A stretch of DNA of 64,000 nt. Source: Cephalopachus bancanus. Lineage: Eukaryota > Chordata > Mammalia > Primates > Tarsiidae. Shown one piece after another: positions 1 to 10,295 of this stretch. Position 1 is the first letter of the stretch. Each line of letters begins with the position of its first letter. The notes below the pieces were generated by a model. It did no database searches. It worked only from the letters and a program-made list of their open reading frames with translations, and was not told where the DNA came from. The position numbers and the translations under genes were made by a program. The stretch spans positions 434,001 through 498,000 of the forward strand of contig JAPVLO010000968.1 of the NCBI GenBank assembly GCA_027257055.1, read 5' to 3'.

Positions 1-1029
1 CGTAATAACAATGAAAGCAATACATTGTGCAGTGCTAAGCATTGTCGGAACAGGAGCTCACTGAATCACTGTCACCACTCTGTGAGGAAACTGGAACCTC
101 AAGAGGTTGGTAACATGCTGAAGGTGGAGATGGCCATGGCGGAGCCGGACTTTCAGCCCCGGCAGCCTGGCTCGAGGGTCCCCAGGCTCAGTCACTAAGC
201 TGTCTCTCGCACTCTGTCAGTAACGGAAGACATGAGCCCGTGAATCCCTGGTTGACATGTTTCTTCATCCAAGACATTCTAAAATAAGTCACTCCAGTCC
301 TTCTTTTGGGTTAAAATGGGGAAGGAGAGGAGAGGAGATTGTCCTGTGTCTGCAGATTCCAGGCAAGAGCAAACGAACAGGGAGGGAGAGCAACAGGGGC
401 TGAGGGCCCCAGGATCCCCGGTGGGCTGGCTGGACCTTGTGGGGCGAGGTGCTGCCCCTGAAGGACCCTGTCCTGTCAGCGCCGAAGGTGGCAGTGTGCA
501 ACCTGCATCTCCTCATGGGCCCAGCCCTGGAGACGCTGGCCACGGAGGCCAAGGTGGCAGAAAGAAAGATCAGAAGCAACGAGACTTCACCACGCTGCGG
601 ACCTGGAGGATGAAAAGGCGAGTCTTGTTTGAAATGGCATCTCCTGGGCCCACTTCCATGCCTGAGCTTTCAGGCAGAATTGTGGCACACACGCTTTTCT
701 TCACTTTTAAAAGGTAAAACATTGACTATTCTGGAGACAAGAAACTCACCTTCACTGTGAACCAATACTTTAGTGGATGTAGGGATCAGCGTCTCCATGG
801 CTTTCTAACCCCTGGTCAGTGTTTTATAGTCATTACCTGGATAGCCAGTTGCTATAGTTACCTATTGTCTATGCTTCAAGAGGAGAAATATCTCACTGGG
901 CTGGTTAGCAGAAGAAATAGGTGTGAAGGCCTGACAAGAAAGAATGGGCCACGCAGAAGATGTATTTTTATCCCTGTAGTGACACATTTTAGAGCATCTA
1001 GCCTATTAACAGGCCAGTGATCATGTATC
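1..1029. other. Unannotated sequence, no gene seen
   Basis: I see no recognisable exon, RNA gene or repeat here. Open frames of up to about 130 codons exist on the plus strand near 316-717. They lack homology that I can recognise and have the composition expected of chance frames in moderately GC-rich DNA. Very old repeat remnants cannot be excluded by eye. Confidence 0.5.
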
Positions 1030-1039
1030 CACAACCCTT

Positions 1040-1338
1040 GTTCTCTTTTCTTTTTGAGTTGGTGTCTCACTCTGTTGCCCAGGCTGGAGTGCAGTGGCAT
1101 ACTCACGGCCTCCCCAACATCGACCTGCTGGGCTCCGGTGACCCTTCTGCCTCAGCCTTCCAAGTAGCCAGAACTACAGTCACGTGCTACCAAGCCCGGC
1201 TAATTTTTTATTTTTTATTGTAGAGACGAGGTCTCGCAAAGCTGCCTGGGCTGGCCTCGAACCTGCAGGCTCAGGTAATCCACTCGACTCGACCTCCCAA
1301 AGTACTGGGATGACAAGCTGAGCCACTGAGCCCAGCCT
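1040..1338 (-). mobile_element. Alu SINE, minus strand, with target-site duplication
   Basis: This is a dimeric 7SL-derived SINE read on the minus strand. The plus strand runs from a T-rich tail through the right-arm end (GTTGCCCAGGCTGGAGTGCAG) to the head near 1338. It is flanked by the exact 10-bp duplication CACAACCCTT at 1030-1039 and 1339-1348. It is more diverged than most copies in the window. The right-arm stretch CCCCAACATCGACCTGCTGG is typical of the local family. Alus are mobilised in trans by L1 and encode no protein. Confidence 0.93.
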
Positions 1339-1348
1339 CACAACCCTT

Positions 1349-1862
1349 TTTTCTTTGTGAATCTCTCTGGTCCACATGCGTGATTCCAGAAGTCATATTC
1401 AAAACGGGGGGCCTCATTGTCAAGGTGATAACTGATTGGACCTGGATGAACTCTTGACACAGACTGGGGCAATCAGATTCTGTCCCCCTGGAAACTGGGA
1501 GTGAGCTGTTTCCAGTCAGTTTGTCTGGATAAATGGCAGGACCAGTACTGTGTAGTCTCAGAAGGCTGAGGGCCATTTCCCGTCCTAGGGAATGAAGAAA
1601 ATAGGCAGTGTGTCTGTAGAGGGAGAATAAACCTGTTTCAGCAAAGCTTGGGAAGAGGAAACGTATCATAAGAGCTTTTCAGTTCTGGGTTCCTGTTTCC
1701 TCCTGAGGAAGAATTGTATTCCTGCCTTAGAGTTTTTCCTTTCTTTTGTTCATGGTTATTATGACTAATTTTTTGTTCTCACGGGCATGAATTCATTTCT
1801 ATCACTTCTCACTGAAACTTACACTCTGCTTCAAGACAGGTTATTCTCAAAGCTGCTGCTCT
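1349..1862. other. Unclassified sequence, possible ancient repeat
   Basis: The part at about 1380-1560 (ATTGGACCTGGATGAACTC and following) resembles wording common in ancient mammalian interspersed repeats. I cannot name a family and see no termini. The rest shows nothing I recognise. Confidence 0.3.
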
Positions 1863-2216
1863 GTGCTGAACTGTGTCCTGCTAAAGTTTACATGTTGCAG
1901 TACTAACTCCCAGGACCTCAGAATGTTACTCTATCTGCGGACAGGAACTTTACAGAGGTAATTAAGTTAAGGTGCAGTCCTTAGGGTGGGCTGTAGTTCA
2001 AATATGACTGAATGCATAAGCAGAGGGGATTAGAACATGGACACATACAGAGAGAAGACAGCCATCTGCAAGCCAAGGAGAGAAGCCCCAGGAGAAACGA
2101 ACCCTACCCGCACGCTGACCTCACTCTTCCAGTCTGCAGGATTGTGAGAAAGTAAGTTTCTGTTGTTTAAGCCACCCGGTCTGTGGTGCTTTGTTAGGGC
2201 ATCCCGAACAAACTCC
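1863..2216 (+). mobile_element. MLT1-like (ERVL-MaLR) solo LTR
   Basis: The segment reads like an old MaLR LTR on the plus strand. It opens with a GTGTCCTGCTAAAGTTTACATG block followed by CAGGACCTCAGAATGT. The middle carries AGAGGTAATTAAGTTAAGG. It closes with TTTCTGTTGTTTAAGCCACC and a GGTGCTTTGTTAGGGCATCC end typical of MLT1 3' ends. The polyadenylation signal has decayed to AAGTAAG. No internal region or second LTR is next to it, so it is a solo LTR. The subfamily is not resolved. Confidence 0.7.
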
Positions 2217-2420
2217 AAGTGCTGTCCACGACATGAAACTATCAGGGAAAACTCAGTAATGCCCCCACTGAAGAGAACTCAAAAATGGAATAACTGATGG
2301 TACTTTTCCTAATGGTGATCTATAAAAAAATAGCAAAAGGTCTTTTACTTTGGGTAAAAAGCCAATAACTGGCATTCAAGTCCCCTGAAGGAGGATGGCT
2401 CCAAAGAAATATATCTTCTT

Positions 2421-2673
2421 TTTTTTTTTTTTTTTTTTTAGTTGGAGTCTCACTCTGTCGCCCAGACTGGACTGCAGCGGCCGCTCCCAGCCACCACAGC
2501 CTCAACTTGCTGGGCTCTGGTGATCCTTCTGCCTCAGCCTTCCAAGTAGCCGGAATTACAGGCGCGCGCTACCACACCCGGCTCATTTTTTGATTTTATT
2601 GTAGAGATGAGGTCTCGCCTGCCCAGGCGGGTCTCGAACCTGCGGGCTCAGGCAATCCACTCACCTCAGCCTC
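2421..2673 (-). mobile_element. 5'-truncated Alu with perfect 20-bp duplication
   Basis: This is an Alu of the local type on the minus strand, starting with a T tract of about 20 bases. It lacks roughly the first 40 bases of the left arm: it stops at CCTCAGCCTCCC and never reaches the head that other copies show. The 20-bp flank CCAAAGAAATATATCTTCTT occurs at 2401-2420 and again, identical, at 2674-2693. That marks a 5'-truncated target-primed insertion. The perfect duplication suggests a fairly recent event. Confidence 0.95.
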
Positions 2674-2693
2674 CCAAAGAAATATATCTTCTT

Positions 2694-4012
2694 AATGCTG
2701 TTGCTTGGCTTAAGTTAAAAACATTCAGCTTCATGTCTTCCCAAGGAAAGGTGCCTGCTGAAGCTTTACTTTGACATGGGAAGGCGATCTTTTTTTTTTT
2801 TTTTTTTTACTAATTGGGATGAATGGGAAACTGTGTCTTCAACCCACTTAAACTCAGGTGAAAACAAAGGGAGTCACTTTCCTGAGGACAGCATATGAAA
2901 GGCATTTTCATCAGTCATCACGTTGGAGAGTCATGTAAAGAAGTGTCCTTAAACTTCATCAGGATGAGGTGGTCAGGGAAATGCTGTTGAGATTTCAAAA
3001 AAGTCAAGAGAAGCAAAGGCCAAGAGTGGATAGCAAGAGAGAAAGATGTTTATTTAACTGAACTGCAGAAGCACTTGAGAGGTCACTGAGCGAGACATGG
3101 TGCAAAGGAAAAGGAATAGTTTGGGCCCAGGTGAGGCAGTGTGTACTGGTGGAAGCAGCCACTGAAAAGATTCTGTCATCTGTGTGTGTGTCCCAAGGCA
3201 GATCTTTCTTGAAAGGAGAAACAAAGATGGACTTTATTTGGAACAATTTTGTGATTTTTAAAAAATGTTTCTGCAAAGGAGAACAGACTTGGCAAATAAG
3301 TTTCAACTCACATGCAGCTCTGAAGATTTGGAACATGGTCTCCCTGGAGGATTGTGTTGAGATGGATTCTGAGGACACATTCAGTTCTAATAGCAAGTGC
3401 TATCGATTAAGAATGATTAGTGAATACATATTTGAGTGTCATGCATGTGCCATACCTGAGACCAAAAGCCACAAACTGATGACACCTGGTACGAGAAGGG
3501 TCTGTGAGAGGTTTTGTTTGGCTCAGGTGATGTCTTAAAAAAAAGAATCTGAGCTAAGCATTCAAATTTCATAGTTTTATTCCTTCCTTCCATTTTCAAC
3601 TTCTTCTGTAAACTCCAGGGATACTGGATACTCCTGCACGATGACTTGAGGAAGCAGGGCAGTGGCTGAGTTCAAGCCTGGCCCCTGCGGACATTTTGGT
3701 AGGGGATCCCAGGCCCCGGGCTATTGATGCTTTTCTCTGGGCTCAGGGCTCACATGGTATAGATGGAGGAACTGTCCAGTGGATGGTCTCAAGTGTCAGG
3801 AAGAGCTGAAATTTTAAAACCATTCCAGCCTAAGAGGCAGAAAGAAGGACTGAGCAGCAAAGCAAAGCTAATGTCCTTAAGCAGGATAAGTGAGGATAAC
3901 ACTGTGGACCACCGTGTTCCCAAAATACATGGCAACTACAGCTTTGTCTGGAGGGTTTGAGCACTCTGCAGTTCTGAGTGGAGGCAGCTGTGACCTGTGA
4001 AATACAGATTCT
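2694..4012. other. No gene; poly-T tract at 2790-2808
   Basis: The only clear features are a 19-T run at 2790-2808 with no SINE body attached and an AT-rich stretch near 3240-3260. A plus-strand frame of 135 codons at 3131-3538 has no family I recognise and no splice-site context that I trust. Confidence 0.5.
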
Positions 4013-4309
4013 AAGCTGGGCTCGTGGCTCAGCCTGTAATCCCGCGCCTTTGGGAGGCTGAGGTGAGTGGATTGCCTGAGCCCGCGGGTTCGAGACCCGC
4101 CTGGGCAGCGAGACCTCATCTCTACAATAAATCAAAAAATCAGCCGGGCGTGGTAGCGCATGCCTGTAATTCTGGCTACTCGGAAGGCTGAGGTGGAAGG
4201 ATCGCCGGAGCCCAGCAGGTTGAGGCTGTGGTGGCCGGAAGCGGCCACTGCACTCCAGTCTGGGCGACAGAGTGAGACTCCAACTCAAACAAACAAACAA
4301 ACAAACTAA
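4013..4309 (+). mobile_element. Alu SINE, local family, plus strand
   Basis: This is a full dimeric Alu. The head is GCTGGGCTCGTGGCTCAGCC, with one base lost relative to sister copies. A B-box-like GGTTCGAGACC sits inside the palindrome at 4084-4100. The linker is ACAATAAATCAAAAAATCAG and the right arm ends GACTCCAACTCAAAC followed by a CAAA-repeat tail. Flanking duplication: GAAATACAGATTCT at 3999-4012 and GAAATCCAGATTCT at 4310-4323, one mismatch. Confidence 0.96.
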
Positions 4310-4323
4310 GAAATCCAGATTCT

Positions 4324-5148
4324 GGAGAAGTCTGCTACTTATGCTACTCCTGGTATCACCTTTCATGGGTTGGAATGTGAGACGTTTCGTCAAAATCCCG
4401 CTCTGCCTTTCTTTCACGGAATGAAATCAGCAGTGTAGAAGTAAGGCCCTTCTGCAAACTCTGACCTGCACATCCGGTCATCCACTTACCATCTTGCTGT
4501 TTAGGCCAGATGCTTCCAGCAAGAGTCCAAGTGGAAGCCTCCACTCTCTCCCTCCCTCCCCAGTCCAGTCCTTGCTGACCCTTAATCGCAGGGAACAGCC
4601 CCTCCTTCCATCCAGCTGGGCAACCAGGAGCCTCTTGCTCACGGCCCGCCATCTCCCGCTCCTTGCCCAGCCATCACAAGTCTCTGCCCATTTTCCCCTG
4701 GATATCTGTGGAACCTGTCACTTCTCTCGTGGTCCTCACTTCCACTGATTTTTGCCAGAACGACCACAAAGGGCTCCAACAGGTCTCTCACGCCCCTCTG
4801 AACCCACTCCAAATTCTTCTTTGCTCGGCAGCCTGGACATCATCACAAAGTCCCAAGCTAGTTCCACAGCTTCCTGCTGCTCCCGAGATGGGAGCCTCTT
4901 GTTCTTTGTGCACACCTGCATTCTCACACAGGCATGCCATCGATGCTTGTAGCCTTCGCTTCCACTTTTGCTCATCCATCTTCAGAGGAGAGCCACTCAC
5001 TCCAGCTCCCAGGCCACGGCATGACTGAGGGAGATGCTTCTGCAAGGGATAAAATGGAGAGACAACGTGTTGTGCTTTTCTTTGGGCAATACCTGATTTT
5101 TAATTTCTTCTTTCAGCACTTGCTGTGATTGTGGCAGTCAGTTCCAAT
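4324..5148. other. No gene seen
   Basis: This is moderately GC-rich sequence without a repeat or exon that I recognise. Short overlapping frames occur on both strands near 4494-5045, as expected by chance when stop codons are rare. Confidence 0.45.
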
Positions 5149-5158
5149 TTTTCCTTCT

Positions 5159-5230
5159 GCTTAAATGTCAGCAGCCCAGCTTTACTGGGCTTTTCCTTCT
5201 AGGCTTAAATGTCAGCAGCCCAGCTTTACT
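5159..5230. repeat. Two-copy tandem duplication, 44-bp period
   Basis: The block GCTTAAATGTCAGCAGCCCA, continuing to GCTTTACT, appears at 5159-5186 and again from 5203 without change. Each copy is preceded by TTTTCCTTCT. The period is 44 bp and there are only two copies, so this is a local tandem duplication and not a microsatellite. Confidence 0.9.
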
Positions 5231-5454
5231 TCCAATGATGGAAGTCATTGTTTCATATACTTGAAAAGAATAATGATTAAGTGGCCCAGGACCCATTGGA
5301 GGGGCAGTCTTCCAGTTCTTCCAGAAGCAAATCTTAGCAGCATCTTGTCGAGCTGGTATCCCTTGGGCTTGTTTTCTTCATTGTCTTGGGAAGTCAGGTC
5401 CTGAACATTGAATGACCATTCTGTGCTGATTAATTAAAGTAGATGACAGTCTAT

Positions 5455-5605
5455 AGCAGTGCACTGCCCCAAATGTTAGTCAATAGCAACAAATGACTAC
5501 TTAAGTTTGTTAAAATGAAATGAAAAATAGTTTCTCAGCTTGAGTAGGCATATTTCAAAGGTTCAGTATACACACATGGCTAAAATGTTGGGCAGTAAAC
5601 ATACA
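5455..5605 (-). mobile_element. hAT-like non-autonomous DNA transposon fragment
   Basis: The segment runs from CAGTGCACTGCCCCAAATG through an AAGTTTGTTAAAATGAAATG core and CAGCTTGAGTAGGCATATTTC to TTGGGCAGTAAAC. This matches the layout of a common mammalian hAT-type element whose ends read like CAGTGCTGTCCAATAG. Related pieces appear at 37,600-38,098 and 41,930-42,035. It has no coding capacity, and the family name is not certain. Confidence 0.5.
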
Positions 5606-5952
5606 GAGTGCACTCCCAGAAAGTTCTATCGGACACCTTTCCCAAAACCAGGATCTTTGTTTGACATGTATCATGTACCCATAGTAACACATGCTCCTCC
5701 CATTACAAAGACTCTCCTATTTTAAGTAACAGTTGCTATTATTTGCTTTTAGTAAATCCATAAGGAAGGTGAATCTATGTGGTGTGGCAGGAAGGACATA
5801 GGTCAAATGATAAAACTAGGCAGCAGAATTGGAAAAGGGAGTCCCCACCAGGAGTTCTAGGGGGTTAGAGAGAGGGAGGCTGGGTGTGGGCATTTTTTTC
5901 ACCAGGCTGGCTCCTATGTGGACACAGATGGGATTATCGTGTGATTTATGAC

Positions 5953-5981
5953 AAACAAACAAACAAACAAACAAAAAAAAA
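5953..5981 (+). repeat. (CAAA)n microsatellite
   Basis: About six CAAA units are followed by an A run. No SINE body lies immediately upstream, so it stands alone or is the tail of a lost element. Confidence 0.85.
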
Positions 5982-6309
5982 CTAGTCTAAGGCCCTTTTT
6001 ACTTTTTTGTTCAGGAGAAAATTAAGCCCTCCTCACACTGGGAGGACAGCCAGATGAGAGCGATATGGTGCCTCCCGGAAGACTTCTGCCTTCCGCCACG
6101 ACGCGGGTGCCCTTTCCAAAGCACCTTCTCCTTGAACGGTGCTGTCAGAGTTGCGCTTTGTTGCCATTTGCTCTTGCCTTTGTTTTCCTTCTAAGGCAAG
6201 TGGACAATCTGTTTTGTGCCTGGTGTGTACAGATGGTTGATTATATTACAGTTCAGCTGAATGATTGTTGCTCCTCGTAGGATAAGGTGAGGATAACGAT
6301 AGCCCATGT

Positions 6310-6590
6310 TTGTGGAGGACTGATGTGTTTTAGCCTTCGGGCTAAGGGCTGTATGTACTTGGCCTCCTTTACTGCTTGTACACATCTCTGAGGTGGTTTG
6401 CACAGTGGTTAGGAGTTCAGGGTCCCCTCCTGGCCCTACCATTTCTTGGCTGTCCTCTGTTTCCTAAGTAAAAGCAGTTCATGGTATTTGTTTTACTTTT
6501 TGTTGGAATTCAATTAATTACATAGAAACTGCCTAGAATGGTGTTTGCATATAAGAAACACTCAGTGATTGTTCTTTCTGTTGTTACCCA
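6310..6590. mobile_element. MIR fragments, probably two in opposite orientation
   Basis: 6395-6590 on the plus strand has the MIR layout: GTGGTTAGGAGTTCAGGGTC, then CCTACCATTTCTTGGCTGTCC, later TGCCTAGAATGGTGTTTGC and a decayed end. The preceding 6310-6394 (GAGGACTGATGTG to CATCTCTGAGG) resembles the other end of a MIR on the minus strand. MIRs are tRNA-derived SINEs fossil in all mammals. The boundaries are approximate. Confidence 0.6.
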
Positions 6591-6599
6591 TATTTCTAC

Positions 6600-9500
6600 T
6601 AGAGTGGAGGCATGGTTTAGGGAGGCTTACGGAGGTTCGGTCACATGCCAAGGCCAAAATATTTAGCATATGGAGGAGATAGGGCAGGAACCCTCTCCGA
6701 TCTGATGCTGAAGCCATATACTTCACTCAATGGACTCCTTGCAAGACTGTATCCCACTATGTCACTATGTTAACAAGTAAAGCGGTACCTATGGAAATGG
6801 TTTAGACATTATGTAGTCTAGGTAAAATGATCATCATTATCACCAACAAAAAGGGCTGTGTGTGTTAACTTTATCTGTCTCAGATTCATAACACCAGCAT
6901 TTTTTATTTTATCTTTTCCAAATAAGTAAATTCCTTTCTTTACCTCCTTAAAAAGGGATGCTTTCATGCCTCTGCTTCTGAGCAGAGGTGCTAGAGGGTA
7001 TCCAAATTACACTAAAACAACACATTCAGGGATTAGCCTTTTTCAAGATAAAGACACTGATTAGTACTTCAGAATGCCAAACAATCCTAAGTACTGGTTG
7101 GCAGGTGTTCTCAACAAAGACTTGATGGTGGCATGTCAGAAAATGACTCAGGTCACAGGCATACAAAAATAATTTAGATATGGTCCCTACACTCAAGGGG
7201 CATGTAATTTAGTGGAGAAGGGAAATGTATAAGCGATGTTTTATAGATTGTCTGGAAAATTTGTGTTTATGGAAGAAATGACACTTAAGCCGGGTCTTGA
7301 TGAATGGTCTGAGGAAACTAGAAATGAGTAGAAGAAAAAGAACACATCACAGGGGCCTGAAGGAGGATTTCTTGACTAAATGATCATTGTTTGGAGTGAC
7401 CAGAGCGCAGCACACAGGACAAGTTCTGTAACCTTAGTAGGGTCATTGTCCTGTGTACACAGCAAGTCGACATGCTGCGACACCGGGTTACTGCAGAGAA
7501 AGAGTATTAATCTGAGTCACCGAATGAAGAGATGGGAAGGAACCTCAAGTCCATCTTCCTGAGGAATTTGGGTGAGGGTTTTTAAGGATGTGAGAGCGGG
7601 CCGACACAGGAGATCACTGACTGGTTGAAGAGTGCAGGGTGAAGTCACAGACAGGGAGACGAAGAGGCTGTGTTCTCATGCTGATCCCGTTCCTCTTTGG
7701 GAGGGGGTGGTCTTCAGACGGGTTGCTGGGATTCAGGGCCAAAAGCCATCTTAAGTGATCCTTAAACAAGAGCATTGTCGTTCTGACGTCAGAGATTTTG
7801 TCTGTAGGAATGATGCAGCTGCACGTAGATTCTGCAGCACTCTTCTGACTCCAGTGCCAGAAATCCTGCCTCTGGAAACAAGGGGATGCAAATGGTCTGT
7901 ATCCAGAGCCGGCAACAAGAAGTGGGCCAAAGTGCAGCCTGACTCATGCTCGACTGTAGCTACGTTTTCCATCCAGAACCCAGAATGCAATTCTTGTCAA
8001 TTCTGAGGGGATGATTTCGTTTCTGGAGATGAATTCAGGCAGGTTGGCTGTGTTGACAATCACGCTAATAATTTGGGCCCTATTCCAAACACTCGGGAGC
8101 TATTGAAGGTATTAGACAGAAGGGTAACTGTTTAGAAAGGTAACTTGGCACCTGTATGGAGGTCTGATATGAAGGAGAGGTGAGCCTGGAGTCAGCACAG
8201 TTGATGGAAGATTTCGGATTGTTCAAATGAGAGTGACAAGGGCCTGAATATTGTAGAAGAAGATAAAGTCAAGAGACATTTTAGAGAAAAAAAAAATTGG
8301 TAGAACTCGGTTACCCAAAATAATGAGTTGGGGAAGGGTTCAAATCTTGTGACTTGGTGCTACTATGTGTCAGCACTGTGCTAAGCACTGGAGATACAAA
8401 AATAATTAAGAAATGGCTCCGATATTTAAGTAGCTAGAAAGAAAGAAGAAAAGTATAATGATAGATCTTATAATGCAATATGATGCATGCAAAGGTAGAT
8501 AATGTGTACAGAATTAACACACAGGACGCTGCCAATAATGACTTCCCAGCTCCAGGGATTGGGTGGATGTTGGTGTCTTTGAACATGAGAGGAAAATGGA
8601 AGAGGAGTCGGTTTCTAATGCATTGGTTCTGATGTTCGCAAGGCAGATGAAACTTAAGATTTTCCAGCCATGGTCACAACTTAGCTTGTTCTGGATTTGC
8701 ATGAGTTACAGAAAAAGAATGACAGTAATCATCTTTAAAAAAACAAACAAACACTGCTGGCATGATGTTTTTTCTTTTAAATGACTTTGTTATGATTATA
8801 AAGAGAGAAAAAGGTTATTATATGCCTCTTTACCTCCCACAGTCCTGGGTCCTTGAGTTTTAAAAATTCTTCCTGCACTAATTATGAAGGGTCTGCCTAT
8901 TCGCTCTTAAAACTTCTGGTTCAATTATTATTATTATTTTTACAGAAATAGCGCTGAATGCTAAACTTGCTTTTTTCAGGAATGAGGATGATCTCCTTAG
9001 AGGGGTTCATAATCAGCATTACCTTTTAAAGGCCAGGTAACCTGCACCTTTTTAGTGACCTATACCTATAATGGATTAGACCCTGACTTATGAGTAAGTG
9101 AAGATTTTTGCACACTATTTCATACCTTGCAAAGATTAATGAAAGAGCCAAGTGCAGTGTGTGAACTTAACCAACTATCTGGAAAGCAAGTTTAACAAAG
9201 GCTAGAAGCAAGTATACCAGTAAAATCAGCTTAGAAACTATCCTAAACTCTGTTTTTTGATTATCATCAAATAGAAAATTCTTCTGGGGAAGCCAAAGAG
9301 GTTGGCTCATGCTGCCCCGGTTTCAGCATCATTTGGAGCCTCACATTTGCTAGTTCACGAGGGAACAATTGTAGCCCTAATATTGGGAATCAAGGATGGC
9401 ATATGATTATGGGTTTTTCACATAATAGTAGGAGATCTTTATGCATCAGTGTGTTCAGGAGAAAAGAGAGCATAACTTGGAAATGAGCACACAGATTCAG

Positions 9501-9600
9501 GCCATCACTTGATCTGCACATAAAGAACACCAGCCATCTTAGCAGGGTATGGGGGTTCCATGAGCCCACTGAGCAGTGAGATTTGGGTAAGTGACCTTCT
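6600..9600. other. Sparse ancient-repeat debris, no gene
   Basis: Three pieces resemble one dispersed ancient mammalian repeat that I cannot name. They are 7165-7360 (TGGTCCCTACACTCAAGG), 8095-8240 (AGCTATTGAAGGTATTAGAC) and 8365-8460 (GTGTCAGCACTGTGCTAAGC). The remainder shows nothing recognisable. No open frame here exceeds about 85 codons. Confidence 0.4.
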
Positions 9601-9603
9601 TTT

Positions 9604-9669
9604 TTGAAAGCAGGATTTATTAAGAAGACAGAAAAGCTCTCACAGTGGGAGGGGACCTGAGGGAATTGC
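9604..9669 (-). mobile_element. LTR-like R-region tail next to an L1 3' end
   Basis: On the minus strand this reads GGGCAATTCCCTCAGG, then TCCCCTCCCACTGTGAGAGC, then CTTAATAAATCCTGCTTTC and a short A run. It is homologous to 25,577-25,645, including the AATAAA. A TATAATAAAAGG-like box lies just upstream at about 9674-9685 on the complement. Cap-proximal box, short R-like segment and polyadenylation signal together resemble an ERV LTR. No complete LTR is delimited. Confidence 0.5.
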
Positions 9670-9769
9670 CCGACCTTTTATTATATGACCATGAAACCCC
9701 ACCTAATTTATGAACAGACATGTTATTTTTTAGGGATTTTATTTAAAATGTGTTACCCAAAAAACTCTA

Positions 9770-10280
9770 TTACAGAGACGTGGGGTACAAGTGAGGATTA
9801 ACTACAAAGGCAGATGAAGTTTGGACTTCCAAGGGGCCCTGCCTTCCCCTGGAGGTGGACCTGGTATTTTTGTGCTGCCATGTGCCCCCGACTCTCCTTC
9901 CTCTCTCCTTCCTCTAGCAGTGCCCAGTGGCTGTCAGTCTCTCCCTTGCGCTCTTGTGTCTATTGTTCAGGGCCCACTTACGAGTGAGAACGCGCGGTGT
10001 TCAGTTCTTTGTTGCTGTGATAGATCGCTTAGTGTGATGGTCTCCAACTCCATCCAATTTGCTGTAAAGTCCATGATTTCGTTCTTTGTGGCCGTGTAAT
10101 ACTCCATTGTGTGTATGTACCACATTGTCTTTATCCAGGCAGTGGAGTTGTTTCCATGTTTTGCTGTTGTGAATAGAGCGGCGATAAACATGCACATGCA
10201 GGTGTCTTTCCGGCAGAACAACTTATGTTCCCTCAGGTGTATTCCCAGGAGAGCCATTGCTGGAACGTAGGGAAGATCAA
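9770..10280 (-). mobile_element. L1 3' part (outer element of a nest)
   Basis: This is L1 sequence on the minus strand. The 3'UTR end (complement of GTGGGGTACAAGTGAGGATT) lies near 9780. The end of ORF2 lies at about 9960-10280, with the complement of the conserved GGAGTATTACACGGCC-like block. The element is interrupted at 10,281 by a second L1, continues at about 11,102-11,161, is interrupted again by a solo LTR, and resumes at 12,015-12,085. It contains no intact ORF. Confidence 0.85.
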
Positions 10281-10295
10281 TTTTTATTCTTTTTT

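Noticed and set aside
2790..2808. T run as the tail of an Alu or L1
   Set aside because: No SINE or LINE body follows on either side. It is a free poly-T tract.
3830..4417. 195-codon minus-strand frame, and similar ones at 16,440, 24,074, 41,098 and 56,687
   Set aside because: These are antisense Alu frames, which are often open. The same protein-like text recurs at every Alu.
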